64,000 nt of DNA from Meandrina meandrites (GCA_963693305.1 OY855907.1:37765356-37829355); one strand, 5' to 3'; shown: positions 12,836 to 26,100, counted from the first letter of the stretch. Translations and numbers: made by a program. Notes: generated from the sequence alone by a model not told the origin.

Positions 12836-15800
12836 ATGGCGTCTGTCGCTCCGAAAGTGGGAAGGCCGTTATCCTTCACGAAAAAGGTTTGGAATGCTTT
12901 CCACGAGTGGTATATCAATGCCTGTGGTTACAGACAACTTGGTGAGTTTTTCAGTTCACTATATGCCAAGCTTCCGTCTTGGATGTTAACAGTAAATGCA
13001 AATGTAAAGATCAATGCTAAATTAAATGTTGCTTTCCTGCGAACTGATGTGAAATGCAATCAAAGCACATGCGATCAACTACTACACTAGCACGTTTTAC
13101 TCCGGGCTACAGTAATATTACTCACACTGCTAAAGTAAATACATCGCCCAATGAATACTGACTAAGATGTCGCAAGACTTATGGCGTAAAGGCAGCAAGC
13201 CTCGTGATCTAAAAATTACAATAGTGTACAGGACAAAGTCTGCCCCACACATGAAGCTAACGTTCACAATTTAGAACAGCATCAGTCTGAAGATGACCGA
13301 TGCCAACCTTCTCTACGTTTCAAAACGAGTCGACTTAGTTAATTCGCAGTTTTCCCTGGTAAACTGGTTTTATACGCTTTAGAAGCTTCCTAGCATATTT
13401 ATTGGATTGTAATGACATTACGACAGAGAGGTAATCGAGATCATATTCGATTTGCTTCCATTCTTGAATTTTCCCAGGGAAACGTGGGTTGACTTATATA
13501 TAAATTTTAATTGTACATTCTTGATCACGTTTTAGACGTTTTACGCAAATGTGCAATATCCAGAAGCTTATGTAATCTTGACGTAATGACTGTATCGCCA
13601 AAAATTGTCAAAGATCTGCTCAAAAGAATACAAAAACAACTTAATAAATGAGTTTCTTTATCAATCCTTACCAGCCACCATAAATTATTTTTCATTGCAA
13701 GTGGCTCAGTTGTTTTTTTTTTGTTTTTTTTTTGTTTTTTTTTTGGGGGGGGGGTGAATCCTATTTCTTGCATTAATGAATTGAACAAGATGCGTCAGAT
13801 ACTTTCCCTCTACTTCACTGCGTATATCATGCAGACTCATTTTTACCCAAATCATGCGTCACACAGTGTTTGTTATTACAGTGGGACCACTCCAACCCAG
13901 GCCACCCGAGCAAATTCTTTGCAAATTGGTGAATGAAAATCTTGGATGTTAACAATAAATTTTTGACAAATAAGCGATCCAAGCAAGCTGCACACCACAG
14001 AATCAATACATTTGTGACAGTTCTTATTGTTTCAATGCATGGTGTTGCTTATGGCCAATTAATTTTTTTCAAGGTCTTCGTAGAGGTGACCTGTTGAATG
14101 AAGATGACCCAGATGTGGTAGAGGCCATAAAACGCCTTCCTCCTGAAGAGTACAATCTGAGACAGTTCCGTGTGAAGAGAGCTCTTGATTTGTCTATGAA
14201 GCATCACATTCTGCCAAAAGAACTCTGGACACCAAGAGAAGAGGTTGTTAACTGTCATATTGTCTTTTTTTTGGTCACTGTTATGGTCATGTGTACTGGT
14301 TTTGAAGTGGTCATGTCAATAATCAAGCCTATTTAGGGCCACTGACTGGTATGGGTAGGGATGTAGAGAAGAGTCTAATTTCACCGGCTGAAAAGAGCTT
14401 ATCACTGTCTGAATTTTACTAGAAAACAAAGATGTGGGATAATTTTGAAGACATAAAGACCAGAAGAGCCGGTTGGGCTCTTTAATGAGCTGGCTTATTT
14501 TTTCTTAGTAACATCCCTACACGGGTGACCATGGGTATTGTTGTTTGCACCATACCCAACCCTTCTTGATTTTGGCCTGAGAACTTTCCATATTATCTCT
14601 AGCTGTTGGAAATACCCAAAACAAATGGCAATATGTTGAGAGATAGGACTGGTGTTTTGTAAGCTACATGCCTAACTGTTGGATTACCCGAGGACAATCT
14701 ATGAATCCAGTGTTCTCCATAAGCCCCAGCAACCGGCAAAAATCACTGTCTAGTAGTCCTTAGTGTGCTGGCTACTCTTGAGATAAATAACATTTTTTCA
14801 AGCAAAAAAATGTAAAGTGAAACAATCATAAATTTGTATTGGGTTTTCTTTACCTTTTAATAACCTCTCCAAGCTGACAACAGTGTAAATTTTGCTGAAA
14901 ACATGAAGAAAATGAAGCAAGAATCGCGTAAATGCCATGAACAACAGCCCAGTCAAACTAATTGTTGTTTAGTGTCAATTTATTGTGTAACTGATTTTAT
15001 GGCAAAGTTAAAACTTTAGTTAACTTAAGTGTGTAGTAGTCAGCAGATATTTTGTTGAAGGCAGCAAAATCGCCGGCTGCCAGCACATGTTTTGACTGGG
15101 CTGAACAAGCTCACGAACACAAACTACTCTTGGCTCATTAATGGTCAGCAGTTTAGATTTCATGTAAGATTACATGACGTACATATTGCTTCATTGCTCA
15201 GTGCCGCCTACTACAAAACATTCTCCTTCTACTTCAAATTTTTGGGAGAACCATTTAAGTCAGTAACACAGGCACTTCAAGAAACAGTTGAAGATGAGCC
15301 TACTCAAAAAATTTTTGACTATTTTTACTATGTTTTGTTATAATTTTGTCTTTTAATTTTAACTTTTCGTGGAGGGATTGCACTTGCTCTTGATGTGAAC
15401 GCAGGCCTCCCTCCAATTGTGGTCTGGGTTGAAATCATACATTTGTGTGTGGGCCGAGTTTGGTGTTGGTTCCTGTACTTTCTCTGAGGGTTTTCTCTGG
15501 GAACTCTGGTTTGCCTCACTCTACAAAAGCCAACAGTTCTAAATTGTTGTTCCAGAAAATATCCATACCCCTCCCATGGAAGGTGTTTTTGGTTTGAATC
15601 CCCCCACCCCTCTGGAAAATTCCAGTTAAGCCCCGTACATTTTGAGACCCCCAACCCCCTGGGAATTTCCACTGACCTTCCAGTAGTATGTATGGATACT
15701 TTCTGGAACTGCACATTCCAATTTGATCAAAAAACATTGGACATTACCATACAGTCACTCCACAATTAAATCTCATTCAGGATAAGGTGGGTTGGAATAC

Positions 15801-15926
15801 TTCCACATAATTTGTATTGAAACACGATTTATTTCTGTTTTCTTACAGGACACAATGTATCTTCAACCGTATATTGATCAGATCAAGAAGGAAAAATTAG
15901 AACGAGAATTGTGGGAGCACAAGTAA
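12836..15926 (+). CDS. UQCRB: Cytochrome b-c1 complex subunit 7 (UQCRB/QCR7)
   Basis: Three exons: 12836–12941, 14074–14243 and 15849–15926, giving 117 residues with stop TAA. The protein is a small nuclear-encoded subunit of mitochondrial respiratory complex III, on the matrix side next to cytochrome b, where it helps assemble the complex and shape the ubiquinone site. Family-defining stretches are visible: [52 protein letters not shown], and a charged C-terminal helix [20 protein letters not shown]. The human protein is 111 residues, so the length fits. No cleavable presequence is expected. The second donor, GTTGTT, is weak. The start ATG sits in a YY1-like context (AAGATGGCG). The gene is divergent from the TTC39C-like gene and convergent with the Rab gene downstream. 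Confidence 0.96.
15398..15547 (+). mobile_element. SINE family A fragment
   Basis: Contains TTTGGTGTTGGTTCCTGTAC, GAGGGTTTTCTCTGGGAACT and CTACAAAAGCCAACAGTTC, matching the bodies at 6622 and 59262. Lies in intron 2 of UQCRB. Confidence 0.5.
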
Positions 15927-16118
15927 CAGATCTTGGGTGTTAATCTGCTGTTTAGGCTGGATATATTTAATCTTGTGTAAATTATCTGCAGCTGTTAATT
16001 TTGTATGCTTCAAACAAGATGTGTGGACTGACATAAGATCTTTAATTCAGTAGGGTTTGACATAAGTGTCATCGCTTTATTGACCAGGTGATATTTTTGT
16101 GAATATTACAATTTATTG

Positions 16119-16124
16119 ATTAAA
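16119..16124 (+). terminator. Candidate poly(A) signal of UQCRB (ATTAAA)
   Basis: ATTAAA, about 190 bp after the UQCRB stop. The assignment is inferred from position only. Confidence 0.35.
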
Positions 16125-17233
16125 GAAGTTCAGATTTCAGTATGATGGTCTGTATTCCTTAATAGTTACCTTTATTTAAGAAATAGAAAACATGTACGGT
16201 GTTTCTATCGAATTATAGAAACACGAGTGGAAGTTTGGGAGAACGAGAAATGCTGTGGGAACATGAGCCGATAGGCGAGTGTTTCCACAGCTATTTCGAG
16301 TTCTCCCAATCTTTCACGAGTGTTTGTATAACTCAATAGAAACACAAAAAACATGTTTTCTATTTCTTTTAGAAAACACCGCGACGAAAAAAACGAAGAC
16401 AACTTGTTAACTTTGACTATCAAAATGTAAATTCTCTTTGCACGCACCATCATCACGTCAACAGCTCATGCTAGTTCTGTGTTTCTATCGAGTTGTAGAA
16501 ACATGATTTTTAACCAGTCAGTGCGTGTATTTTCTTAGGACTGTTTTCTAATCCTTAATAGTTATCTTCATTCCTTAAGGTCATTCCCCCGAAATAGAAC
16601 TGCACATAGATTTTCAACCAAACTTTGCCTACTGGTTGGTTACCTTCAGGGAACTTAAATTTTGAAATAAAAAAGGGGGGTCACCACATTCGTTTAGCAG
16701 CAAGAAGACCTTGTATATACCACATAATTCCTTAATATTTCCTTTACGAATACTGGCAAAATACATGTTTACATTGCTAATCTTTTTTTCAAACATAGGA
16801 ATTGATCTGTATTCATTTTATAGAAAGAATTTGATCGTTACACCCAAAATACATCAAAAATTTGATAGGTCCCCATACCCGTTTACGAGAAAGTGTCGAT
16901 TTATTTCTCTCGCGGGCTAAGTTGAATAGAAAAAAGCCGCCATTTTGTTTATGTGTGTGCGCTAATTACGTGTAAAATTCTGCGCAGTAAGGATGTGCAA
17001 TGCAATACAGGGCAATGACCTTAATAGTTATCTTTATTCCTTAATAGTTATCTTTGCACAGCGTGCTTACACCCAAATTCCTTCTTTCCCTTTCCTTGAG
17101 GTTACCTGTATGTCTAACAGGGATGTTGCAATCAAAAAGGTCTTAGTCTCTGATTGGAGTTAATACTTGACGTAATATATCAAGCAAAGCAAGTAATACA
17201 TCAATGTTTCATTGGAATATCCAAACACCGAGA

Positions 17234-17455
17234 AGAGACAACCTTCCAAGTTAAGACCATTTTAGTCGTCATGGCGACTAAAATTTTGGAGCTGGCAACT
17301 AAATTGAAACCGAAGTCACCAGCCTGGTGACTAGAATTGAGAAGGATTGAAACTGTGAGCTTAATTTAGCGACTAACATTTTTCACTGAAGACCAAACTT
17401 GAGCAGTTGGTGGCCAAATGGCCACTAAGGAAAAAAATAAACTTGGAGGGTTGAG
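17234..17455. repeat. MITE with CAACCCTCCA-type termini, copy 2
   Basis: Begins ACAACCTTCCAAGTTAAGAC and ends AACTTGGAGGGTTG. The interior is collinear with 8834–9048 (GACTAAAATTTTGGAGCTG, GGTGGCCAAATGGCCACTAA). Confidence 0.7.
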
Positions 17456-18580
17456 AGAGTTGAAAATATGACGCACAGCGGCGAATTTTTATTGAAATTC
17501 AAGGTATTTGGATAGCCGGTGAAACACTGTCTTGAAAGTTTGATATATCTTCCAATTCAAAACAAACACTACTGAAGGAGTAAACGGAGAAATAAAATTG
17601 TAAAAATCTATGCTCATCAAGACCGGGTTTCCGAACCTCCTTCACGGTTATGATTTTCTGTTTTAACTTGAAGTATTAATGAGTTTGAGAAAAACCTTTT
17701 TGAGCATGCACAAAATCCAGTAACGTAGCAGCTGTCATAAGCTTGTAATTCCTCTAGTGTAGCAGTTGCTACTGTTTTTGGGGCTGGAGACATTGTTCCT
17801 GTTGTTTGTTCTAATGTTCTCTCAAAGAGAGGCAAGCTGTTCATGTGAGAGCTGCTACCCCATTCACAAAATAACTCCAGTGTTTTAATCTGTAGGTAAC
17901 AACAAAAAGTGCTTGACAATCATAAACATTTATTGAATAAATTTCCGCTCAAGTGTACATTAAAAAAAAATAATTTCTTTTAAAAATCTACATACATGTA
18001 TCATGTTTTTATTATATTTATTTAGTATTTTTGACATTTTGGTTTGTATAAGTTTAATTTTAACTTCACTTGGAGCAAAAAATCACATTCCCTTGGTAGT
18101 AGATGGGTACCAATCTTTTTTCCTCCAAAAGAGTGAATACATATAATATTTCAGCATGGAATTGACAGCCATAAGGTCGCATAAGTGTTGTGGGCATGGT
18201 GGGGGGATTTTGTACTCGCATGACCCTGTAGACTGCTCACAGTGTACCCCCATTACAAAATTTACATATTAACAGCATTAAGACTGGACTGAGATGGCTT
18301 GCAATTAAAAACAACCCAACAGATCGCTTTGTTGTCAGTCCAATATTTTCTAAAACTTTGGCCAGGATAAGGTTCTCAAGATCTTCAATCAGAAAGTTTT
18401 TCAACATATTCCTTGTCTGAGACTACTGGGAAATATCTTGCCCTTCTGTCTTTTTTGTACAATTCTCATTGTGCTCGACCTATTATTCTTCAAGACTGTC
18501 AAGGCCAGTACAGCCCTTGCACTCGGTTAACAAGCTATGTCTGCAAATGATGACTGACTTTGACATATCTCTCTACATCA

Positions 18581-18734
18581 GGCCCCAGTTGTTCAAAGGG
18601 TGGATAACACTAATGACTATCCACTGGATAAATCGCTATCCATTGGATAAGTGTTGACAAAACAAACCACACTATCAAGTGGATAGTGATTTATCCAGTG
18701 GATAGCGTTATCCACCTTTTGAACAACTGGGCCC
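18581..18734. repeat. MITE with GGCCCAGTTGTTCAAA termini
   Basis: Begins GGCCCCAGTTGTTCAAAGGG and ends CCTTTTGAACAACTGGGCCC. The subterminal GGATAACACT/AGCGTTATCC and GGATAAATC stretches are also inverted. 154 bp, essentially a hairpin. No coding capacity. Confidence 0.75.
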
Positions 18735-19388
18735 AGGTGCTATGTAGGTTGTGAAGATGAAGAACCTCATGTCAGGAAAATCTAGAACCAAATTCTCTAA
18801 GGAGGATTGTGCAAAATGCATGAAAACCACTAACTAAAGGAGAATCTTGAGATTGATCTCAGGCCAAAAAGAATAAAACACTGACATGATTGCACTGAAT
18901 ATATCAAAAATTTACAAATTATGATCCCCCTGAAAAATAATTATATACACAAGTAGATTCGTTTGTTAAGTCTATAAATGCTCCTTTTTCAATCGATAAA
19001 TTGAGTATCATGTATTTACGAGTTTCAGCTCGCATTTTTCTAAGCCCCACAAGGGAAGAAAGAATGGGAGAATTAAAAGGGCTTTGTCATGGATTTATAT
19101 TTCTATCGAAGGAAACCAAAAAATAATGCTCCATTTTTATTAATAATTGCTATATTAGAGCACCAAAACTGTTAACAAGCGTCTTTAGCTGCAGATGACT
19201 TGGATGGAAATGGATTGCAATTTGAAAAATTGAGGCTAAACTTTTTAAGTTGTTTCCGCATGTCTACAAAAAAATCGATATTAATAGCCGTAGTTTGATT
19301 TCTATCCGTAAATTAAGGTTATATCTTCCTTTAGATGTTCAAAGATAATGTTTTTCGTGGGTTAAGCTGCCTACCACTAATTTCAGAA

Positions 19389-19839
19389 GAGGGTCGTACA
19401 GGGGGGGTCTCTGGCACGAAAAAAATAACGAATCACAGATCATGGATATTGAAATTTCATTTTCCCGAATCACGAAAATAAGTTCTCTTTTATCCTGTTC
19501 TTACGCTACAAATAGTGTTTGAAGAAATCAAAATTGATTAAGAAATTACGAAACTAAGAAAGAAACATACTCTTTTATCCTGTTCTTACTCTACAAAGAG
19601 TGTTTGACATTATGATAATTATACAGAGATCACATTTGAGGTCTCATGTCTCAAAATCACGCAAAATAAAGTCAATAAAGTGGTGAAATCACGAATATCG
19701 GTTATTAAATTCAAGCTCTTCACTTGTCACGCAAAACATTCTGGTCACGGGTCACGAAGAATAAATTTATCAAATTCACGTTTCACGGAAAATAAAATCA
19801 GCTAATCACGTGTCACGAGAATACCCCTGTACGACCCTC
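19389..19839 (+). mobile_element. Non-autonomous DNA transposon, 451 bp, copy 1
   Basis: Starts GAGGGTCGTACAGGGG and ends CCCCTGTACGACCCTC, a perfect 16-bp terminal inverted repeat. It is flanked by the 6-bp target duplication TCAGAA (19383–19388 and 19840–19845). The interior has two copies of TCTTTTATCCTGTTCTTAC. No open reading frame. The copy at 25599–26053 is its inverted partner. Confidence 0.85.
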
Positions 19840-19941
19840 TCAGAACATTTAAGATCAAAAATCTGCAAAATCCCCGTGACCGAGTTCCTTTAAGCTAAAT
19901 GAGTTGAGTATTATTCAACTGTAAAACCGTCAAATTAGAGC

Positions 19942-19947
19942 TTTATT
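19942..19947 (-). terminator. Candidate poly(A) signal of the Rab gene (AATAAA)
   Basis: AATAAA on the minus strand, about 200 nt after the Rab stop and before the 19389–19839 transposon. The assignment is positional. Confidence 0.35.
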
Positions 19948-20142
19948 ATGCCATTACTTCAGCTATGTAATGGGATACGACAGTGTAATTTGTATTGTAC
20001 ATGGTCCCTTGATAATGTATAATGTATTTCGAACACATCTTTGGCAATTTAACATGTAAATTACAATTTTTAATACATAATTAAAAAAAAGTGATAAAAC
20101 TAATTTAACTACCATTATATTCTCATCCTTGCAAAACATTGG

Positions 20143-23100
20143 TTAACAGCAGCCAGTCTTGTGTGGTTCAGCGACAGGAATGCTTTTGTATTCTTGTGAG
20201 CTTGATATTGTTGCACTGTTTGTTAAAGTTATTGAATCAGGGTCCTTTGGGATGCTGTCAAAGTTATTTGCCTTTTCATTTTCTAAAATCTGCAAGGAAA
20301 AACATCAGAAAAATTCCACCTTCTAATAGGGCTGCAACGATACATTTTCTTAGCAACCGATACATATCTCGGTACAAGTGCCACGATACGATACACGATA
20401 CGATACATCATAACATACAACTGACAAGTGACGTAATGTTACTAAACTACTTTGGAATCTTTAATTTCCATTGATAACAATTAACAAATGGTATAACGAG
20501 AAGTGTCTTACTCCTTGGCCATTGTAAAAAACTTTGAATCCAAAGTCTTTCCATACCTTTGACTTATAAGAGGACGGTGCCAGTTGTAACTCAACTGCAG
20601 AGGAAGACATTTTAACGAAAGAACCAACGTGACGAACGAACCGCGTGTTTTTGTTGCGGGCGCATAAGACTGTGTCAGCTGACAACTTATTGAAACTACG
20701 CATGCTTTCGTGCCGCCATCTTGAAAAATACGTGACTGGAAGCATGTGAAGCGATACTAAGCAACGACGAAGCCCTGTGGCTAAAAAAGGCCTGTACTTG
20801 GGTAAGGAGTCATAAAACTGATTAAAACAGTAATTTCTGAACGTTGGTAAAGTAATTTTTCATTTTTGATGAGAAATATTTTGTTGTTTTGCGATACAGC
20901 GATATCCCATTCAAATATCGATATTCGTATCGTGACAAAAAATATCGCAGTTCACCGGTGCACCGGTGTATCGTTGCAGCCCTACCTTCTAAGTAAACAC
21001 AAACATTCTGAGAGCATACCATGAAATTCTGAAAATTAGCCCCAGGGCCAGCCTTAAAATGTTGATCAATATCAAGTCAATTTCAGGTCACTGGGCTTAT
21101 TTTCCTGGAGGGCTTATATATAGGGAGGAGTGGGGAAGTGTTGTCAAAGAATGGAATACAGTACAACTTAAGAGCTGTGCTCTGGTCTCAAGAATACACT
21201 CCACAGGTGTATGTACCTCAGAGGGGTACTCAGGATTTCAAGTCATGGGGATGATTGAATAGGGGCAAAAATCAAGACCCAAAAAAATCCTAAAGGATTC
21301 CAACAAAAATTGATCCCCAAAAAATCCCATGCATGCTGAATTGAACGTTTGTGTTTGTTTATTCATCATACCGTCTGAATTTATCTTTCCCTCATCTGGT
21401 GGTCATTTTAACAACAGTAGAGACACCCAAGAACACTTCCTTTGTTTGTGCTGCACAGAACTACGCATCCAAGGCACTACCACATATTGTTAGAATGTTG
21501 ATAATACCTCCAAAAAAATCCCTACTTAATCAAGCCACCCCAAAAAATACTTGCCAAATTTTCCTACAAAAAATCCAAAAATTGAACATTTCAAACCCCC
21601 CAAAAATCCTTGGGTCATCCCTGTCACTTGAAACCCTGAGTACCCCCCCCCCCCCCCACCCCCGGGATATTACCTTTGACACAAGGTATTTTGCGGCTTC
21701 AGAAATGTTGATATCCTCCTTAGCTGATGTCTCAAACCAACTGATAAATCCTTTGTCTGAACAATACTCATCCATTTGACTTGCATTGTTAACAAGACCT
21801 TCCTTTGCTTGGTCGCACTGTGAAAAAATTTACAGAGACTGTGAGTAGCGAGAAATTGGACACGCTATTGTGTGTACAACAGTAGTATTGTTTATTACGC
21901 TGTACAAGGCAGTTCTAACTTTAAGGTTTGTGGATAAAACCCTAGTGTGTGACCATTCCAATGAAAGCTACTGAGCAGTACTTTCATGCAGTGCTCCAAG
22001 CTCAAGTTTTTCAGAAGTCGCCTTTTGGCGACTTACTTTTGTAAAATGGTCGCCACTAGAAAAATTTTGGTCACCAAAACGCAAAGCGTTTTTAAAGTAG
22101 GACACTTTATGTCGCCTTACATGAAGTAACACCATTGACCATTATGAGCAGAATTAAAATCATTTGAAGAACATTCCAACATAGTTATTTTCGTTTGCAT
22201 TGAAGAGTTTTTTGTTGTTGAACTGTTCCAATTATCATGCAGAAAAGTAGTCTGAAATGTCATCCGTCCTCTCTTCCTTACCCCCCAGAGGAGGGGCGCG
22301 GGCGAGAAGGACGTCTGAATTCCCAGCGTTATAATGCCGTCCCGTGACGTCATGGACTTTTGCGAAAATGGTAAGTAACTTTTGATTGGTGCAGATTAAA
22401 AAGGCATTGTTATATGCTGTTGGTGAAATAGATTACTGTTTCTGATTGGCTTAGCGGCCTTCATGTTTACTTCAATTCAGACACAAAACAGTCAACAGAT
22501 TTGCGCATGAGATTTCAAATCTAAATTTAAAACATGTGTTGCCAGAACGTAAAATAACGAACAATGGAGGCGAAACCTAACCATCGAGCTCAGGAGACAA
22601 AACACTCGATCAAATTAATGCAAGATGCATAACACTTTCAACACAGATTGTCTCTCTAAAACCAACTTTTAGCTTTCTCGAAGTAAATAAGTCACGCGTG
22701 ATAAGATCAATACATCTTGCCTGGCATCACATACAAATATTATTAAATGCAAGTAATCAATATTTTAACGGAATATTTCAGACCTTGTCCTTCCAGAGCG
22801 AACACTTTGAGAGCTTAAAGCATATCTTGCAAATAGAACCGAGCCAAAAGAAACTGCAACAGCGATTGCAGAGCGAGAGGTGTCAAACTCTACAAACAGG
22901 AAACCGTTCAGACCTATATGACCTCTAGAGTCCTCTGGACATTTCACATTTTCAAGGCCAGAGTCTTATGGTTCTAGCTATTCAACTTGCTGCCCCCAGA
23001 TATTACTACATATATTGTTCTTCAGAAACAAGTGAGAAGCAAAAAAAAAAAAGGTTGAAAGACCGAATTTAATATAATACAGCAAATCTAGACAAATACG

Positions 23101-26100
23101 AGTTTTCTCAGTGATCGGCAGCTTTCTTATCTCCATTTCCACGGGAAATGATGGACTCCCACAGAAGTCGATTCTAGAAGTTGGTTGATCAAACTTGGTG
23201 GCACGCACACAAGTAAAACAAAAACACAAACCACTTGTCTGAGTAAATAGCACGCTTCCTCCGTGACTCCTGGCCTGGATATTTTTACAACTGGCAAATT
23301 ATGCAAAATTGCATAAATTACTCAGTGACGTCACGGGACAGCATTATAACACTGGGAATTCAGACATCCCTCTCGCCCGTGCCCCTCCTCTGGGGGGGTA
23401 AGGAAGAGAGGACAGATGACATTTCAGACTACATTCAAATGAAAGCTATTGAGCAGTACTATCATGTGCTACTGTTTATTATGCTGTACAAGGTGGTTCT
23501 AACTTTTAAGTCTGTGGATAAAACCCTAGTGAGTGACCATTCAAATGAAAGCTATTGAGCAAACTATCATGTGCTACTGTTTATTATGCTGTACAAGGTG
23601 GCTGTATTTTTCAAGACAGTCTGCCCAGTGGTTTAAGCCCTACTGCGTGACCATTATATTCAGGTTAGGAGACGCAGTAACCTTATGGTTAGCACACAGA
23701 ACTCTGGATTGAACGGTCCGGGTTCAAGCCCTGGCTTGGGTCATTGCGTTTTGTTCTTGGGCAAGACTGTTTACTCTCAGGGCCTCTCTCCACCCAGGTA
23801 CCGACAAAATAATCCTGGTGGATAACCCTGTGATAGACTAGCATCCCATCCAGGGGGGGTAGAAATACTTCTAATCGTTTAATGCTACAGGAACCGGGAT
23901 AAGCTACGGCAGTATGGTCCACTGGGCTTGACGTAGACTTAACCTTTTTACCTTGTGTGGCCAATCAAACCATTTTATTAGCAGTGCTTCCAAAGGGTAC
24001 TGATGGTATAGTGGAAATTTTAAATATCAACAAACCTTGTTTGCTAAAAGAACAACAGGAATCGGAGATCCATTGGGAAGCATAACTTTACTATCCAAGT
24101 CATTCTTCCATTTTTGCACTGCCTCAAAGGTAGATGCTCTGGTGACGTCAAACACAATGAAAGCTCCAACTGCCTCCTTGTAATAAACCTGCCAATAAAA
24201 TTTATTCAACACTTTTTAAATGCAAAACTTGGCAATTAAAATCAATGACTGTTATCACAAGCCCTTACCTTCTTCTGAAACATTGTTTTTGCAACTACCT
24301 GTCTATAAAATGCCTTTCTTTTCTAAGTAACAGCGCATTTTTCATTCATTGTCACCAATTTTTTCTACGGCGAATCAAAGAAAAGCAAAACTTACCCGTG
24401 TCATGTTCCCAAATCTTTCTTGTCCTGTGTTATTTAAAGAAATGTCAAAGATGCAAAAAAGAAAGTATGAATAAAATGATTTATGCATTGATCAAGATCC
24501 TTCATACAGACCTACCACTCCCTTAGTAAGAATGTTCAAGAAGCTGAACTTTCTGAACATGGACATCGTAAGGGTCAGTGGAAGTGTCCACTTTGAAGTT
24601 TCCATTACTTTATGTTAAAAATGTAGCATTATTCTGCAACCATGATCATCACAGAGTTGGGGAATGTAGAACTCATGCTGTACATGTAAGAGTGATTTTT
24701 GATTTAGAGTTGTAAAACCAAAGCCAAAATACGATTAATCACTATGGCCAAAATTCTCAGCTGACCTGCATTCCACCATCTTTTCAAAAATTTTCAAATC
24801 TGCTCAGTTTATAGTATAAGTTTGCAATTCGTGTGCTTTTCAAGGCCAAATCCATGGACCCGCGACCCTTATCACTACCTCCCCCATAATGACATGGTGT
24901 CTGTTAGCAAAGTGGGGTTTGTATACCTGCCAACTTTTTCTAAGTCAAAGGTGCAAGAGTACCATCTCCACATTTCCGAAGATGTTCCGACCTTTTCAGG
25001 AATCTCCAATGACTTCAGAGCATTGCCAAAGGGCACTGAAGATGCTTTGACACCTTTCAAACATTGCCGATGTGTGTGAAATCAACTCAAATGCGATTGA
25101 CGATGCTCGTTTTCTGGATTTTTCGTCGAAATTAATTGAAAAATAGTTTTAAGAGTAAGAAATCAGGATTTGTCAGTCAGGCATGAGAAATTGGCCTGCA
25201 TGCGTGAGATTGATGTTTCGGATCTGCAGTCATGAGACTTACGCATAATGCATAAGTGTTGCAGGTCTAGGGTTGACTATATTAACTGCTTGTCTGGTAT
25301 TTAAGGAAGCATGTACATTTATTAATAAAACCCACAAAGTCCCACTTACCTGCAATATCCCATAGCTGTAGACGAATCAGTGTGTCTGGATCCCAGTTTA
25401 TAACCTTGAGTGCAAAATCGACTCCAATATATTCATAGTCAAAGTCAACAACAACAATTAAAAAATCAATTTTATGTTAAATGTGACAATAGTCGCAATA
25501 ACAGTTAGTAATCAACACTTGACCTCCGCCTGAATAAAACAGAATCATCAGGGGAGAAGAAGGAGCTCTTGTTCATACTCTTTTTATTTTACGTTATAGA
25601 GGTTCGTACAGGGGTATTCTCGTGACGCGTGATTAGCTGATTTTATTTTCCGTGAAACGTGAATTTAATAATTCTTCGTGACCCTTGACCAGAAGGTTTT
25701 GCGTGACACGTGAAGAGCTTGAATTAATAACCGATATTCGTGATTTCACCACTTTATTGACTTTATTTTACGTGATTTTGAGATGCGATACCTCAAATGT
25801 GATCTCCGTATAATTATCGTAACGTCAAACACTCTTTGTAGAGTAAGAACAGAATAATAGAGTATGTTTCTTTCTTAGTTTCGTAATTTCTTAATCAATT
25901 TTGATTTCTTCAAACACTATTTGTAGCGTAAGAACAGGATAAAAGAGTACTTATTTTCGTGATTCGGGAAAATGAAATTTCAATATCCGTGATCCGTGAT
26001 TCGTTATTTTTTCGTCCGTGAATCGTGCCAGAGACCCCCCCTGTACGACCCTCGTTATACAGGGCCCCTGTTGATACCAGTCCTGCGACTGAACGGGTCA

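Larger units (their letters stand above)
15927..20142. other. Spacer between convergent UQCRB and Rab genes, repeat-filled
   Basis: Holds the two 3' UTRs and many repeats: an imperfect foldback around 16185–16385 with AGAAACAC arms, copies of CCTTAATAGTTATCTTTAT near 16154, 16549 and 17020–17055, and the MITEs listed separately. An open reading frame on the minus strand at 17919–17617 shows no recognised domain. Confidence 0.6.

Noticed and set aside
17617..17919. 100-codon minus-strand open frame preceded by a good acceptor (CTACAG), first considered as the last exon of the Rab gene
   Set aside because: A better last exon at 20289–20143 ends in Cys-Cys, joins in phase 0 and gives the expected length. 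This frame has no Rab tail or known domain.
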